DNA of 64,000 nucleotides from Hyphomicrobiales bacterium (GTDB lineage Bacteria; Pseudomonadota; Alphaproteobacteria; Rhizobiales; Rhizobiaceae), in assembly GCA_900465915.1 (NCBI GenBank), contig UBKJ01000007.1:20675-84674 (forward strand). Reading direction: 5' to 3'. This document shows positions 1 to 8,401 of the stretch, one piece after another. Positions within the stretch are counted from its first letter, which is position 1; every line of letters starts with the position of its first letter. Under the pieces are notes generated by a model. That model was not told the DNA's origin and searched no databases. It saw only the letters and a program-made list of their open reading frames with translations. The position numbers were made by a program, and so were the translations under genes.

Positions 1-1
1 G

Positions 2-337
2 CGCCAGCTCGCCGCCGAGATCACGCGCGAAAAACTCTATCTGCGCCTGCACGAGGAGCTGCCCTACGCCTCGACCATCGAGACGGAGCGCTGGGAGGAG
101 CGCAAGGACGGCTCGGTGCGCATCGAGCAGGTGATCTATGTCGAGCGGGAGAGCCAGAAGAAGATCGTGCTCGGCCACAAGGGCGAGACGATCAAGGCCA
201 TCGGCCAGGCGGCGCGCAAGGAGATCGCCGAGATCCTCGAGCAGCCGGCGCATCTGTTCCTCTTCGTCAAGGTGCGCGGCAACTGGGGCGACGACCCCGA
301 GCGCTACCGCGAGATGGGGCTGGATTTCCCGGCCTGA
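2..337 (+). CDS. era: GTPase Era, C-terminal part (truncated by window start)
   Basis: The last 111 codons of Era, the GTPase that binds 16S rRNA near its 3' end and helps mature the 30S subunit. The visible part is the KH RNA-binding domain. It opens with the Era-typical helix containing TREKLYLRLHEELPY and includes the KH core GHKGETIKAIGQAARKEI. The GTPase domain lies outside the window. The reading frame is open from base 2, so no start is visible. recO follows 70 bp downstream on the same strand, the usual era-recO order in this group. Confidence 0.95.
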   Translation, partial: RQLAAEITREKLYLRLHEELPYASTIETERWEERKDGSVRIEQVIYVERESQKKIVLGHKGETIKAIGQAARKEIAEILEQPAHLFLFVKVRGNWGDDPERYREMGLDFPA

Positions 338-407
338 GATAAACAGGTCAAAACAAGAGGTTGGGGCGGAATGACGATTCGATCCGGCGTCGCGCTCCAG
401 GCGGCCC

Positions 408-1136
408 ATGGAATGGCGTGACGAAGGCGTGGTGCTGGGCGCGCGGCGGCATGGCGAGACCAGCGCCGTCATAGAGGTGATGACGCGCCTGCACGGCCGC
501 CATATGGGGCTGGTGCGGGGCGGGCGCTCGCGCCGCATGCAGCCGCTCCTGCAGCCGGGCAACCATGTCGACCTGACCTGGTGGGCGCGGCTGGACGAGC
601 ATCTGGGCGCCTTCACCGTCGAGCCGCTGGGCTTCGCGGCGGCGCGGCTGATCGAATCGCCCGTCGCGCTGCACGGCGTCCAGCTCGCCGCCGCCCATCT
701 GCGGCTCCTGCCCGAGCGCGACCCGCATCGCGGCCTCTACGAGACTTTGCGCCTCATCATCGAGCACGCCGACGACCCGCTGGCGGCGGGCGAATTGCTG
801 CTGCGCTTCGAGGTGATGATGCTGGAGGAGCTGGGCTTCGGCCTCGACCTCAGGCAATGCGCCGCCACCGGCGCCACGGCGGACCTCGTCTATGTCTCGC
901 CCAAATCCGGCCGCGCCGTCAGCCGCGAGGCCGGCGCGCCCTGGGCCGACCGGCTTCTGGCGCTGCCCGCCTTCGTCAACGACACCGCCATCCGCGCGGC
1001 GAGCTACGGCGACCTCGACCGCGCCTTCGCCATGACCGGCTATTTCCTCATGCGCCACGTCTGGGAGCCGCGCGCCCAGACGCCGCCCGAATCGCGCGCC
1101 AGCTTCCTCGCCGCCGTGGCGCGGAGGCTCGGATGA
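408..1136 (+). CDS. recO: DNA repair protein RecO
   Basis: RecO (242 residues) works with RecR to load RecA onto SSB-coated DNA in RecF-pathway recombinational repair. The N-terminal OB fold is recognisable from MEWRDEGVVLGARRHGETSA and the following VRGGRSRRMQPLLQPGN. The length is normal for the family. The usual C-terminal zinc-finger cysteines are reduced, as is common in alphaproteobacteria; only one Cys is obvious around residue 150. The gene lies directly after era, and its stop overlaps the next start as ATGA, which suggests translational coupling. Confidence 0.93.
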   Translation: MEWRDEGVVLGARRHGETSAVIEVMTRLHGRHMGLVRGGRSRRMQPLLQPGNHVDLTWWARLDEHLGAFTVEPLGFAAARLIESPVALHGVQLAAAHLRLLPERDPHRGLYETLRLIIEHADDPLAAGELLLRFEVMMLEELGFGLDLRQCAATGATADLVYVSPKSGRAVSREAGAPWADRLLALPAFVNDTAIRAASYGDLDRAFAMTGYFLMRHVWEPRAQTPPESRASFLAAVARRLG

Positions 1137-2077
1137 TCCGGCTGCTGCTCGCCCTCTCCATGGCCATGCTCGCCGGCGCCGCCTTCGGCGCGGATTTTTC
1201 CGAGGAGCCGGCCGAACTGGATGGTCTGCGCGGAATGCTGACATGGCCCTCCGGGACGGGAAGGGTTCCGGCCGCGCTGATCCTCGCCGGATCGGGGCCG
1301 ACCGACCGCGACGGAAACGGGCCGGGCATGGCCAATGACAGCCTCAAGCTGCTGGCCCACGATCTCGCCGCGCGCGGGATCGCCTCGCTGCGGGTCGACA
1401 AGCGCGGCGTCGGCGAAAGCCGCGCCGCCGCGCCCGACGAGGCGGGCCTGCGCTTTGCCACCTATGTCGACGACGCCCGCCGCTGGGCGTGTTTCCTGCG
1501 CGCCGCGCCGCGCGTGCGCTCGGTCTTCCTGGTCGGCCACAGCGAAGGCGCGCTGGTCGCGACGATGGCGGCGGAGGAGGGCGACGCCGGCCTCGTCCTT
1601 GTCGCCGGCGCGGGCAGGCCGGCGGGCGACTTGATCCTGCGCCAGTTGCAGGCGGCGGGAACGCCCGCGCCCCTTCTGGCGGAAGCGGGCGCGGCGCTCG
1701 ACAGCCTGCGCGCCGGCCGGCCGGTGGCGACGGTCTCGCCCGCCTTGCAGCCCTTGTTCCGCAAAAGCGTGCAGCCCTATCTGATGTCATGGCTTCCGCT
1801 CGATCCCGTGGCCGAGCTGCGGCGCGTCGACATCCCCGCGCTGGTCGTGCAGGGCACGACCGACCTGCAGGTCTCCGCCGACGACGCCCGCAGCCTCGCC
1901 GAGGCCCGCCCCGGCGTCGAGACCCTGACCGTTCCCGGCATGAACCATGTCCTGAAAGCCGCGCCGGCGGAGCGCGCCGCCAACCTCGCCGCCTATTCCG
2001 ATCCGAGCCTGCCCTTGGCGGACGGGCTCGCGGCGGGCGTGGCCGGCTTCATCCTGCGCCATGCAGGGCAAGAGTGA
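1133..2077 (+). CDS. secreted alpha/beta hydrolase
   Basis: A 314-residue alpha/beta-hydrolase-fold protein. The start at 1133 gives an ATGA overlap with recO and exposes a clean signal peptide (MIRLLLALSMAMLAGAAFGA), so it probably acts in the periplasm. The nucleophile elbow is GHSEGA. A likely acid follows in GTTDLQVSADDA and the catalytic His is in PGMNHVL. The motifs RVDKRGVGES and GSGPTDRDGNG are typical of the YqkD/BAAT-like serine hydrolases. The substrate is not predictable; an esterase or lipase-type activity is likely. Its 3' end overlaps the convergent phosphatase gene by 29 bp. Confidence 0.85.
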   Translation: MIRLLLALSMAMLAGAAFGADFSEEPAELDGLRGMLTWPSGTGRVPAALILAGSGPTDRDGNGPGMANDSLKLLAHDLAARGIASLRVDKRGVGESRAAAPDEAGLRFATYVDDARRWACFLRAAPRVRSVFLVGHSEGALVATMAAEEGDAGLVLVAGAGRPAGDLILRQLQAAGTPAPLLAEAGAALDSLRAGRPVATVSPALQPLFRKSVQPYLMSWLPLDPVAELRRVDIPALVVQGTTDLQVSADDARSLAEARPGVETLTVPGMNHVLKAAPAERAANLAAYSDPSLPLADGLAAGVAGFILRHAGQE

Positions 2078-2558
2078 AGACCTCGCCCTCATAGGCCTCC
2101 GCGCCGCGCCCGATGGCCTCGATCGCCGCCGTCATGCGCCCGCCGCGCCCGAGCAGGGCGTCTCCCAGCGCCACGAGGCGGCTGTTGGGCGTGGCCGAGG
2201 GCGACAGCGCGCGCAGCCTTTGCGCCAGCGCCGCCGGGTCCAGCTCGGGCGCCAGCGCCAGCGCCGCCACATAGGCCGCGGCGGGCGAGCGCGACACGCC
2301 GGCGTAGCAATGGATCAGCAGCGGCGCGCGCCGGTCCCAGCCGCGCGCGAAATCGATCAGCCGCGCCACATGGCTTTCCTGCGGCGCGACCAGCCCTTCG
2401 CGCGGCGCGGTAATGTCGTGGAAGGTGAGGCGCAGCCATTCGCAGGTGCACGCCGGCGGCTCGGCCTCGCCGCTGGCCAGCGTCGCCACATGGCTGGGCC
2501 TGTGCAGCGCGATCTGGCGTTGTAGCTGCGACAGGGGGCTCACGACGATATAGGGCAT
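2049..2558 (-). CDS. protein-tyrosine-phosphatase-like protein
   Basis: A 169-residue member of the cysteine phosphatase superfamily. The signature loop is HCYAGVSRSPAA, which fits HCx5R with the catalytic Cys and the phosphate-binding Arg. A plausible general-acid Asp lies upstream in LRLTFHDI. The start at 2558 (MPYIVVSPLSQLQ) was chosen because longer in-frame extensions run through the HD gene in another frame. It begins 2 bp after the HD gene stop, so ygfZ, the HD gene and this gene form one minus-strand operon. The substrate is unknown; it could be a phosphoprotein, a nucleotide or a phosphoinositide-like compound. Confidence 0.85.
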   Translation of the reverse strand: MPYIVVSPLSQLQRQIALHRPSHVATLASGEAEPPACTCEWLRLTFHDITAPREGLVAPQESHVARLIDFARGWDRRAPLLIHCYAGVSRSPAAAYVAALALAPELDPAALAQRLRALSPSATPNSRLVALGDALLGRGGRMTAAIEAIGRGAEAYEGEVFTLALHGAG

Positions 2559-2560
2559 GG

Positions 2561-3172
2561 TCAGCGCGCGGCTTCCAGCGCCGCGAAACAGGCGAGGAAA
2601 TCGTCCTGCACCACGGAAGTGGGGCGCGGCGAAAGGTCGAGCCCGGCCGGGTCGAAGCCGCGCGGCCGGCCGAAATATTTCACCGCCTCGCTCTCCGAAA
2701 AGCCGGCCAGCCGCGTCGCCTCGAAGAAGGCCGCCACCTGGTCGGCGCGCTTGATAAGCGCCTTCAGCCCCGCCGGCGTCTGCGCCGGCAGCGAGAAGCG
2801 CAGGTGAATGGCGCTTTGCAGCCGCCCCTCGATGGTCTTGTAGTCGCCGCCCATCACCGCCTTGAAAGGCGAGATCATGTCGCCGATCACATATTCCGGC
2901 GCGTCGTGCAGCAGCGTCATCATGCGCCATTCGACGCCGGCCTCGGCTTGCAGCCGCTCGAAGATCTGCAAGACCAGCAGCGAATGCTGCGCCACCGAAA
3001 AGGCGTGCTCGCCCACGGTCTGGCCGTTCCAGCGCGCCACGCGGGCCAGCCCATGCGCGATGTCGGTGATCTCAACGTCGAGCGGCGAGGGGTCCAAGAG
3101 GTCGAGCCTGCGCCCCGAAAGCATGCGCTGCCAGGCGCGCGGAGCACCTGCGGTTCGGTCGGCGGCGGCCAT
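2561..3172 (-). CDS. HD-domain phosphohydrolase (YfbR-like)
   Basis: A 203-residue HD-superfamily metal-dependent phosphohydrolase resembling YfbR-type 5'-nucleotidases. The metal-binding pattern is visible: VGEHAFSVAQHS supplies the first His, TLLHDAPE is the HD pair, and KRADQ gives the distal Asp. The start overlaps the ygfZ stop as TGATG. Family members dephosphorylate deoxynucleoside monophosphates, but the exact substrate is inference here. It lies in an operon with ygfZ and the tyrosine-phosphatase-like gene. Confidence 0.88.
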   Translation of the reverse strand: MAAADRTAGAPRAWQRMLSGRRLDLLDPSPLDVEITDIAHGLARVARWNGQTVGEHAFSVAQHSLLVLQIFERLQAEAGVEWRMMTLLHDAPEYVIGDMISPFKAVMGGDYKTIEGRLQSAIHLRFSLPAQTPAGLKALIKRADQVAAFFEATRLAGFSESEAVKYFGRPRGFDPAGLDLSPRPTSVVQDDFLACFAALEAAR

Positions 3173-4035
3173 CAGGCGCCCGTATCCGTGGCTTCGGGAA
3201 AGCCGAATGTTACGCGCGGCGGCAGCGACAGCGTCAGCGCCGTCTCGCCGGCGAGGATCGGCGTTCCCGCATCCATCGCATCCTTGACCCGGTCGATGCG
3301 CGCCAGCGCCAGCCCGACGCCGCCGGACGAGCTTCCCATCGCGCCGATCTCGCGGCCGCCGGCCGTGATCGGCGTGCCCATGGCGGGCAGGGGCGTTTCG
3401 GCGCGCGCCGTCAGCACCCGCCGCCGCGCCGTGCCGCGATGCTGCATGCGCGACACGACCTCCTGCCCGATGAAGCAGCCCTTCCTGAACGAAACGCCGC
3501 CGGTCTGGTCGAAATTCACGTCATGCGGAAAGGCGTCGCCATAGGCGAAATCCGCGCCGCCCTCGGCCACGCCGTGCTCGGCGCGCAGCCGGGTCCACGC
3601 GCCTGCATCGTCGGTTCCCTCCGCGTGTCCATAGACGCGCCGCACGTTGAGCTCGACCGGAAAGCGCGCGTCGCGCCGGCTTGAATCGCTTTGTGAAGAA
3701 GCGGATTCTTCGCCCCAGCAAACGCTCACAAGCGATTCAGGCAACAGAGTAATTTCCGCCTTGGCGCGCAGGCGATAGAGCGTGAGCCGCTTGACGAAAT
3801 CCGCCGCGATCGCCGCCGGCAGCTCGAAGCGCAGCCCGTCCTCGATCCGCGAAACCAGGAAATCGAACTGGATTTTTCCCTGCGGCGTCAACAGCGCGCC
3901 GGGCTTGGCCTCGTCGGCGGCGAGCGCGCCGAGATCGGTGGTGACGATGGCCTGCAGGAAGGTTTCGGCCTCGGCGCCGGTCACGTCCACCAGCGCCCTT
4001 TCGGAAAATCTCACCATTTCGGCCGTGCCGCCCAT
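3172..4035 (-). CDS. ygfZ: folate-binding protein YgfZ/GcvT-like
   Basis: A 287-residue tetrahydrofolate-binding protein of the YgfZ/IBA57 family, which supports assembly or repair of certain [4Fe-4S] enzymes. The family-defining KGC[FY]xGQE motif is present as KGCFIGQEVVSR, and the aminomethyltransferase-like N-terminus is MVRFSERALVDVTGAEAETF. The ATG at 4035 was preferred because a GGGAAG Shine-Dalgarno sits about 6 bp upstream; the ATG at 4017 lacks one. It is divergent from the dihydroorotase gene and heads the minus-strand operon with the HD hydrolase and phosphatase. Confidence 0.9.
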   Translation of the reverse strand: MGGTAEMVRFSERALVDVTGAEAETFLQAIVTTDLGALAADEAKPGALLTPQGKIQFDFLVSRIEDGLRFELPAAIAADFVKRLTLYRLRAKAEITLLPESLVSVCWGEESASSQSDSSRRDARFPVELNVRRVYGHAEGTDDAGAWTRLRAEHGVAEGGADFAYGDAFPHDVNFDQTGGVSFRKGCFIGQEVVSRMQHRGTARRRVLTARAETPLPAMGTPITAGGREIGAMGSSSGGVGLALARIDRVKDAMDAGTPILAGETALTLSLPPRVTFGFPEATDTGA

Positions 4036-4121
4036 CGCTTCTTCCCTGCCTTTCGCGCTTGCCTTTCGCGCCCCCGTTACGTAAGCCGCAATGAGGTGAG
4101 CCGCAAGACCGGAGGCAGGAC

Positions 4122-5456
4122 ATGGCTGAAACGTTCGACACGATTCTGAAAGGCGCAACCCTCGTCAACCATGACGGCGTCGGCCAGCGCGACATCGGCC
4201 TCAGGGACGGCCGCATCGCCGCCATCGGCGCGCTCGGCGGCGCGTCGGCGGGCGAGGTGATCGACTGCACGGGCCTGCACATCCTGCCGGGCGTGGTCGA
4301 CAGCCAGGTCCATTTCCGCGAGCCGGGGCTGGAGCACAAGGAAGACCTCGAGACCGGCTCGCTGGCGGCCGTGCTGGGCGGCGTGACGGCGGTGTTCGAA
4401 ATGCCCAACACCAAGCCGCTCACCACCTCGCCGGAGGCGCTGGAGGACAAGATCCGCCGCGGCCGCCACCGCATGCATTGCGATTTCGCCTTCTGGGTCG
4501 GCGGCACGCGCGACAACGCCAAGGACGTGGCCGAGCTGGAGCGCCTGCCGGGCGCGGCCGGCATCAAGGTGTTCATGGGCTCGTCCACCGGCGACCTGCT
4601 GGTCGAGGACGACGCCGGCGTCGCCGCGATCCTCAAGAACACCCGCCGCCGCGCCGCCTTCCATTCCGAGGACGAGTTCCGGCTGGAGGCGCGCAAGGGC
4701 CTGCGCGTCGAGGGCGACCCGTCGAGCCATCCCGTCTGGCGCGACGAGACGGCGGCCCTGCAATGCACCGAGCGCCTGGTGCGCATCGCGCACGAGACCG
4801 GCGCGCGCATCCACGTGCTGCATATCTCGACGGCGGAGGAGATTCTTTTCCTCAAGGACCACAAGGACGTCGCCACCTGCGAGGCGACGCCGCACCACCT
4901 GACGCTGTCGGCCGACGACTACGCCACGCTCGGCAACCTGATCCAGATGAACCCGCCGGTGCGCGACAAACGCCATCGCGACGGCGTCTGGCATGGCATC
5001 GGGCAGGGCATCGTCGACGTGCTCGGCTCCGACCACGCCCCGCACACGCTGGAGGAGAAGCGGAAACCCTATCCGGCCTCGCCCTCCGGCATGACCGGCG
5101 TGCAGACGCTGGTGCCGATCATGCTCGACCACGTCAACGCCGGCCGGCTGTCGCTGGAGCGTTTCGTCGACCTTTCGAGCCACGGCCCCAACCGCATCTT
5201 CGGCATGGCGCGCAAGGGCCGCATCGCCGTCGGCTACGACGCCGACCTCACCGTCGTCGACATGAAGCGCCGCGAGACCATCACGCATGAGCAGGCCGGC
5301 TCCAAGGCCGGCTGGACGCCTTATCACGGCAAGACGGTCACCGGATGGCCGGTGGGCACCTTCGTGCGCGGCGTCAAGGTGATGTGGGAAGCGGAGATCG
5401 TCAACCCGCACAAGGGCGAGCCGGTCGAGTTCGTCGAGGCGCTGCCGCGCCGCTGA
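4122..5456 (+). CDS. pyrC: dihydroorotase-like amidohydrolase
   Basis: A 444-residue amidohydrolase-superfamily protein that matches class I dihydroorotases, which close the ring of carbamoyl-aspartate to dihydroorotate in pyrimidine synthesis. Visible metal-site elements are the carboxylated Lys region GIKVFMGSSTG, the His in FHSEDE, the His in HVLHISTAEE and the Asp in LGSDHAPH. The first strand reads DSQVHFREPG, so the HxH pair is Gln62-Val-His64; the first metal-ligand His is replaced. The same QVH form is, from memory, common in alphaproteobacterial copies annotated as PyrC, so the exact activity is less sure than the fold. A GGAGG ribosome-binding site precedes the ATG. Confidence 0.82.
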   Translation: MAETFDTILKGATLVNHDGVGQRDIGLRDGRIAAIGALGGASAGEVIDCTGLHILPGVVDSQVHFREPGLEHKEDLETGSLAAVLGGVTAVFEMPNTKPLTTSPEALEDKIRRGRHRMHCDFAFWVGGTRDNAKDVAELERLPGAAGIKVFMGSSTGDLLVEDDAGVAAILKNTRRRAAFHSEDEFRLEARKGLRVEGDPSSHPVWRDETAALQCTERLVRIAHETGARIHVLHISTAEEILFLKDHKDVATCEATPHHLTLSADDYATLGNLIQMNPPVRDKRHRDGVWHGIGQGIVDVLGSDHAPHTLEEKRKPYPASPSGMTGVQTLVPIMLDHVNAGRLSLERFVDLSSHGPNRIFGMARKGRIAVGYDADLTVVDMKRRETITHEQAGSKAGWTPYHGKTVTGWPVGTFVRGVKVMWEAEIVNPHKGEPVEFVEALPRR

Positions 5457-6188
5457 TCACTGCTCCTCCCCGGCGGAGAAGAAGCGCCAGCTTCCGTCGG
5501 GGCCGATGCCGATGCTGTAGAAGATGTAGCCGCCGGCCTTCTTCATGTCCTCGAAGTCGCCGGCGGTGACGATGCGGAACAATTCCACCGTCTGCGGCGG
5601 CGTCAGCCGGTCGAGCGGCATGGCGTAGAAATAGGGCCAGACATAGACCTCGTCCTCCGTCCCCGGATGCAGGCGCACATAGCCGGTGTCGAGCAGGTCG
5701 ACGATGATGGCGAGGATCTCGCGGCCCTCGCTGTCGCCGGCCAGCGACTTGAGGAAGGCGATGGCGTCGCCGTCCTGCCTCTCCTGCGGCAGTTGCGTGG
5801 CGTGGTCGCGAACGTCGAGCAGCGGGCGCAGCTTCTCGATGTCGCCCGACTGCGCGGCTTCGAGCAGCTGCTCGCGCATGCGGCGCACCGGCGCGGGCAG
5901 GGCGTCGAAATCGCGATGGATCTCGGGGATGGCCTGAACGTTCCGCCTGTCCGGCGCGGGCGCCGAGCGCGGCGTCTCGGGCGCGGCGTCGCGCGGGGCC
6001 GCGGGCAGGGGGACGGGGGCGAAGCTTTCGAGCCGCTTGCCGGCCTGCGGCGCGGGCGGCAGGCCGAGATCGCCGCGGTCGATCAGCGCGAGCTCGAGGC
6101 CGCGCGCCGGGGCGGGGCTTGCGCCCGCCAGCCAGAACGCCGCCAGCAAGGCCAGCGGCGGGACGATTTTCCTGTCGGAAGCGAACAT
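5457..6188 (-). CDS. conserved periplasmic protein, function unknown
   Basis: A 243-residue protein with an N-terminal export signal (positively charged MFASDRK, then a hydrophobic stretch to about residue 28, then PAPARG). A Pro/Ala-rich linker follows to about residue 85. The C-terminal half is a folded domain containing VWPYFYAMPLDRLTPPQ and GGYIFYSIGIGPDGSWRFF. I do not recognise a named family; similar proteins occur in Rhizobiales. The stop codons of this gene and of the convergent pyrC are directly adjacent, with no spacer and no visible terminator. Confidence 0.75.
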   Translation of the reverse strand: MFASDRKIVPPLALLAAFWLAGASPAPARGLELALIDRGDLGLPPAPQAGKRLESFAPVPLPAAPRDAAPETPRSAPAPDRRNVQAIPEIHRDFDALPAPVRRMREQLLEAAQSGDIEKLRPLLDVRDHATQLPQERQDGDAIAFLKSLAGDSEGREILAIIVDLLDTGYVRLHPGTEDEVYVWPYFYAMPLDRLTPPQTVELFRIVTAGDFEDMKKAGGYIFYSIGIGPDGSWRFFSAGEEQ

Positions 6189-6254
6189 GGATTTTTGGGG
6201 GAACGGAGGAAGAGGCGGCGCGCCCGATGCGGGCGCGTCAGGGACGGGCCAAGA

Positions 6255-6521
6255 CTATTGCAGCACGCGGTCGGCCAGGAAGGCGCCGGAGACGATCTGC
6301 TCGCGCATCTTGTCGAGAAGCTCCAGCGCGCAGTCCTCGCCGGCGTCGCGCAGAAGCTCGGTCAGCGCCGTGGTGAAGGCGGCCTCGGCGAGAATTTCCG
6401 GCTCGATGCCTTCGGAGGCGCCGTCGGCCCAGGCCTCGTTCTGATACTCGATCGCGGCCAGCTTCTTTTCGCGGGCGATCATCTCGTCCAGATCGGCGGG
6501 TGCATGTTCCATGGGTTTCAT
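6255..6521 (-). CDS. small conserved cytoplasmic protein, unknown
   Basis: An 88-residue acidic, helical protein with no signal peptide, starting MKPMEHAPADLDEMIAREKK. The ATG at 6521 is preferred over an in-frame upstream one at 6563 because GAAGGTCAGG lies just before it. No catalytic motif is visible. It has the composition of small Rhizobiales proteins of unknown function and lies between two envelope-protein genes on the same strand. The 150 bp upstream hold AT-rich sequence that may contain its promoter. Confidence 0.65.
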   Translation of the reverse strand: MKPMEHAPADLDEMIAREKKLAAIEYQNEAWADGASEGIEPEILAEAAFTTALTELLRDAGEDCALELLDKMREQIVSGAFLADRVLQ

Positions 6522-6671
6522 CCTGACCTTCGCCTTTCCGCCCGCTTCCGGCGCGGCCCGCATGGGCGCGGCGCGGCGGCTGGCTGACCGGCATCTTAAG
6601 ACAGCGTTAACAGATAATCACGGATTTGAGAGCGGCGATCGCCGCCAATCCGCATGAGAGTTAATCCTTGG

Positions 6672-7049
6672 TTAATTTCCATAGCGCGAGATGATGTCGC
6701 TCGACAAGCCTTCGCCTTCCTTCATGTAGCGGTCGATCGCCGCAAGGGCGGAGGGCGTGCAGCGCCGGTAATTGTCGGCGAAGCCGCGATAGCCGCGGTT
6801 GAAGCTCGACACCAGCCGGGTGCGCTCGGCCTCGGAGGGCTTTTCGGCGGCGATCAGCGCGTCCATGCGTTCGCGCCATTCGCTTCCCGTCTCGCCGCAG
6901 AGATTGCGCAGGTAATGCAGCGAGCCGAGGATTTCGGCGAGCCGCGCCAGCTTGCCCTCATAGGGCGCGTCCTGCGCCACGGCCGGCGAGGCCGCCGCGA
7001 CACACAGGAAAACCGCCAGAACCGATGCGCCCTTCAATCGAACCCCCAC
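6672..7049 (-). CDS. TIGR02301 family periplasmic protein
   Basis: A 125-residue secreted protein. The signal peptide runs to VAAASPAVAQ, with cleavage likely near residue 25. The mature part is helical and contains the family hallmarks LGSLHYLRNLCG and SSFNRGYRGFADNYRRCTPSA, with two cysteines that could pair. The family is largely confined to Rhizobiales and has no assigned function. The gene is followed 37 bp upstream (in its reading direction) by the Nudix gene, so the two may be cotranscribed. Confidence 0.8.
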   Translation of the reverse strand: MGVRLKGASVLAVFLCVAAASPAVAQDAPYEGKLARLAEILGSLHYLRNLCGETGSEWRERMDALIAAEKPSEAERTRLVSSFNRGYRGFADNYRRCTPSALAAIDRYMKEGEGLSSDIISRYGN

Positions 7050-7086
7050 CGTCGTCGCCTTCTTGTGGCGCGCAAAAGCGGCGCGT

Positions 7087-7533
7087 TCAAGGCCGCGCCC
7101 CGTCTTCCCGACCCTCGTCTTCCCGGGCCGCGATCTGGCGCGCCACGTCGAGCGTGCTGTCGGTGACGCGCGCCGAAACCATCTCGTCCACCGTCAGCCA
7201 GCGGATCGCCGCCGCGTCGTCGCCGGCGCGCGCCTCGCCCGTCACCTCGAAGGCGCGGTAGACGGCGAGGAAATAGCTGCGCGCATAGGCCTTTCCCTCC
7301 AGCGCCAGGTCGAGCGTGACCACATGGGCGAGCCTGGCCGCCGCCAGCGCCGTCTCCTCGGCCAGCTCCCGCCGCGCCGCGTCCTCGGGCGTTTCGCCCG
7401 GCTCGACGCCGCCGCCGGGAAAGGCCAGCCAGCCCTTCCAGGGCTCCTTGCCGCGCTCGACCAGCAGGAACCGGCCCTCGCGCCGGCACACCAGCGAGAC
7501 GCCATGGATTATTTCGGGGACGACCGTGCTCAT
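7087..7533 (-). CDS. Nudix hydrolase
   Basis: A 148-residue Nudix-fold pyrophosphohydrolase. The Nudix box runs from Gly41 to Leu63: the G-x5-E-x7-REL-x-EE part is intact (Gly41, Glu47, Arg55, Glu56, Glu59, Glu60), while the usual final Gly is Ala62. The metal-binding glutamates are kept, so activity on a nucleoside diphosphate derivative is expected, but the substrate cannot be named. The gene is divergent from the SRAP gene, with 60 bp between the starts. Confidence 0.87.
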   Translation of the reverse strand: MSTVVPEIIHGVSLVCRREGRFLLVERGKEPWKGWLAFPGGGVEPGETPEDAARRELAEETALAAARLAHVVTLDLALEGKAYARSYFLAVYRAFEVTGEARAGDDAAAIRWLTVDEMVSARVTDSTLDVARQIAAREDEGREDGARP

Positions 7534-7593
7534 TCCCCAGCACTATCGCGGACTTCGCTTGACCTGCAACCGAAAAGCCGGAAACTCGGCGCC

Positions 7594-8370
7594 ATGTGTG
7601 GACGTTTTTCACTGACAGCCAGCCGCGCGGAGGTCGAGGCGCTTCTGGGCGCGCTGATCGCCGAGGATTTCCCGCCGCGCTACAACATCGCGCCGACGCA
7701 GCCCATCCTCGCCGTGCTGGCGGGCGAGACGCCGCCGCCGGGCAGCAACCGGCCCGACCGCGTCGGCATGCTGGCGCGCTGGGGCTTCATCCCCGGCTGG
7801 GTCAAGAATCCCGACGACTGGCGGCTGGTCTTCAACATCCGCTCGGAGACGGCGGCCGAGAAGAATTCCTTCCGCGCGGCGCTGCATCATCGCCGCGCGC
7901 TGGTTCCCGCCTCCGGCTTCTACGAATGGCGGCGCGTCGACAAGGAGCGCGCGCAGCCCTATTGGGTGCGGCCGCGCGACGGCGGCGTGGTCGCCTTCGG
8001 CGCGCTGGTCGAGACCTGGAGCAGCGCCGACGGCTCGCAGATCGACACCGCCGCCATCCTCACCACCGCCGCCAACGCCGCCCTGCGCCCGATCCACGAG
8101 CGCATGCCGGTGGTGGTCGAGCCGCGCGACTTCGCCCGCTGGCTCGACTGCAAGACCCTGCTGCCGCGCGACGTGGCCGACCTCATGCGCCCGGTGCGCG
8201 ACGATTTCTTCGAGGCGATCCCCGTCTCCGACCGGGTCAACAAGGTGGCCAACGCCACGCCCGACCTGCAGGAGCGGGCGGCCGAGGACTTGACGCCGCG
8301 CGCCGCCGCCCCGAAAAGGAAGGCCGGGCCGGAACCGGGGGATTCGGGCGGCCAGCTCTCCATGTTCTGA
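7594..8370 (+). CDS. SRAP family abasic-site-processing protein (YedK/HMCES)
   Basis: A 258-residue SOS-response-associated peptidase-like protein. These proteins crosslink covalently to abasic sites in single-stranded DNA through the N-terminal Cys2 exposed after Met removal, which protects the lesion. The start at 7594 gives the required MCGRFSL N-terminus, although the frame is open upstream. Active-site landmarks are YNIAPTQP (Asn), SGFYEWRR (Glu) and HERMPVVV (His). The Lys-rich tail near residues 240-250 is not part of the core domain. Confidence 0.92.
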   Translation: MCGRFSLTASRAEVEALLGALIAEDFPPRYNIAPTQPILAVLAGETPPPGSNRPDRVGMLARWGFIPGWVKNPDDWRLVFNIRSETAAEKNSFRAALHHRRALVPASGFYEWRRVDKERAQPYWVRPRDGGVVAFGALVETWSSADGSQIDTAAILTTAANAALRPIHERMPVVVEPRDFARWLDCKTLLPRDVADLMRPVRDDFFEAIPVSDRVNKVANATPDLQERAAEDLTPRAAAPKRKAGPEPGDSGGQLSMF

Positions 8371-8401
8371 CGCGCCGTCTATTTCATCGGGAAAAAATAT
8401 C

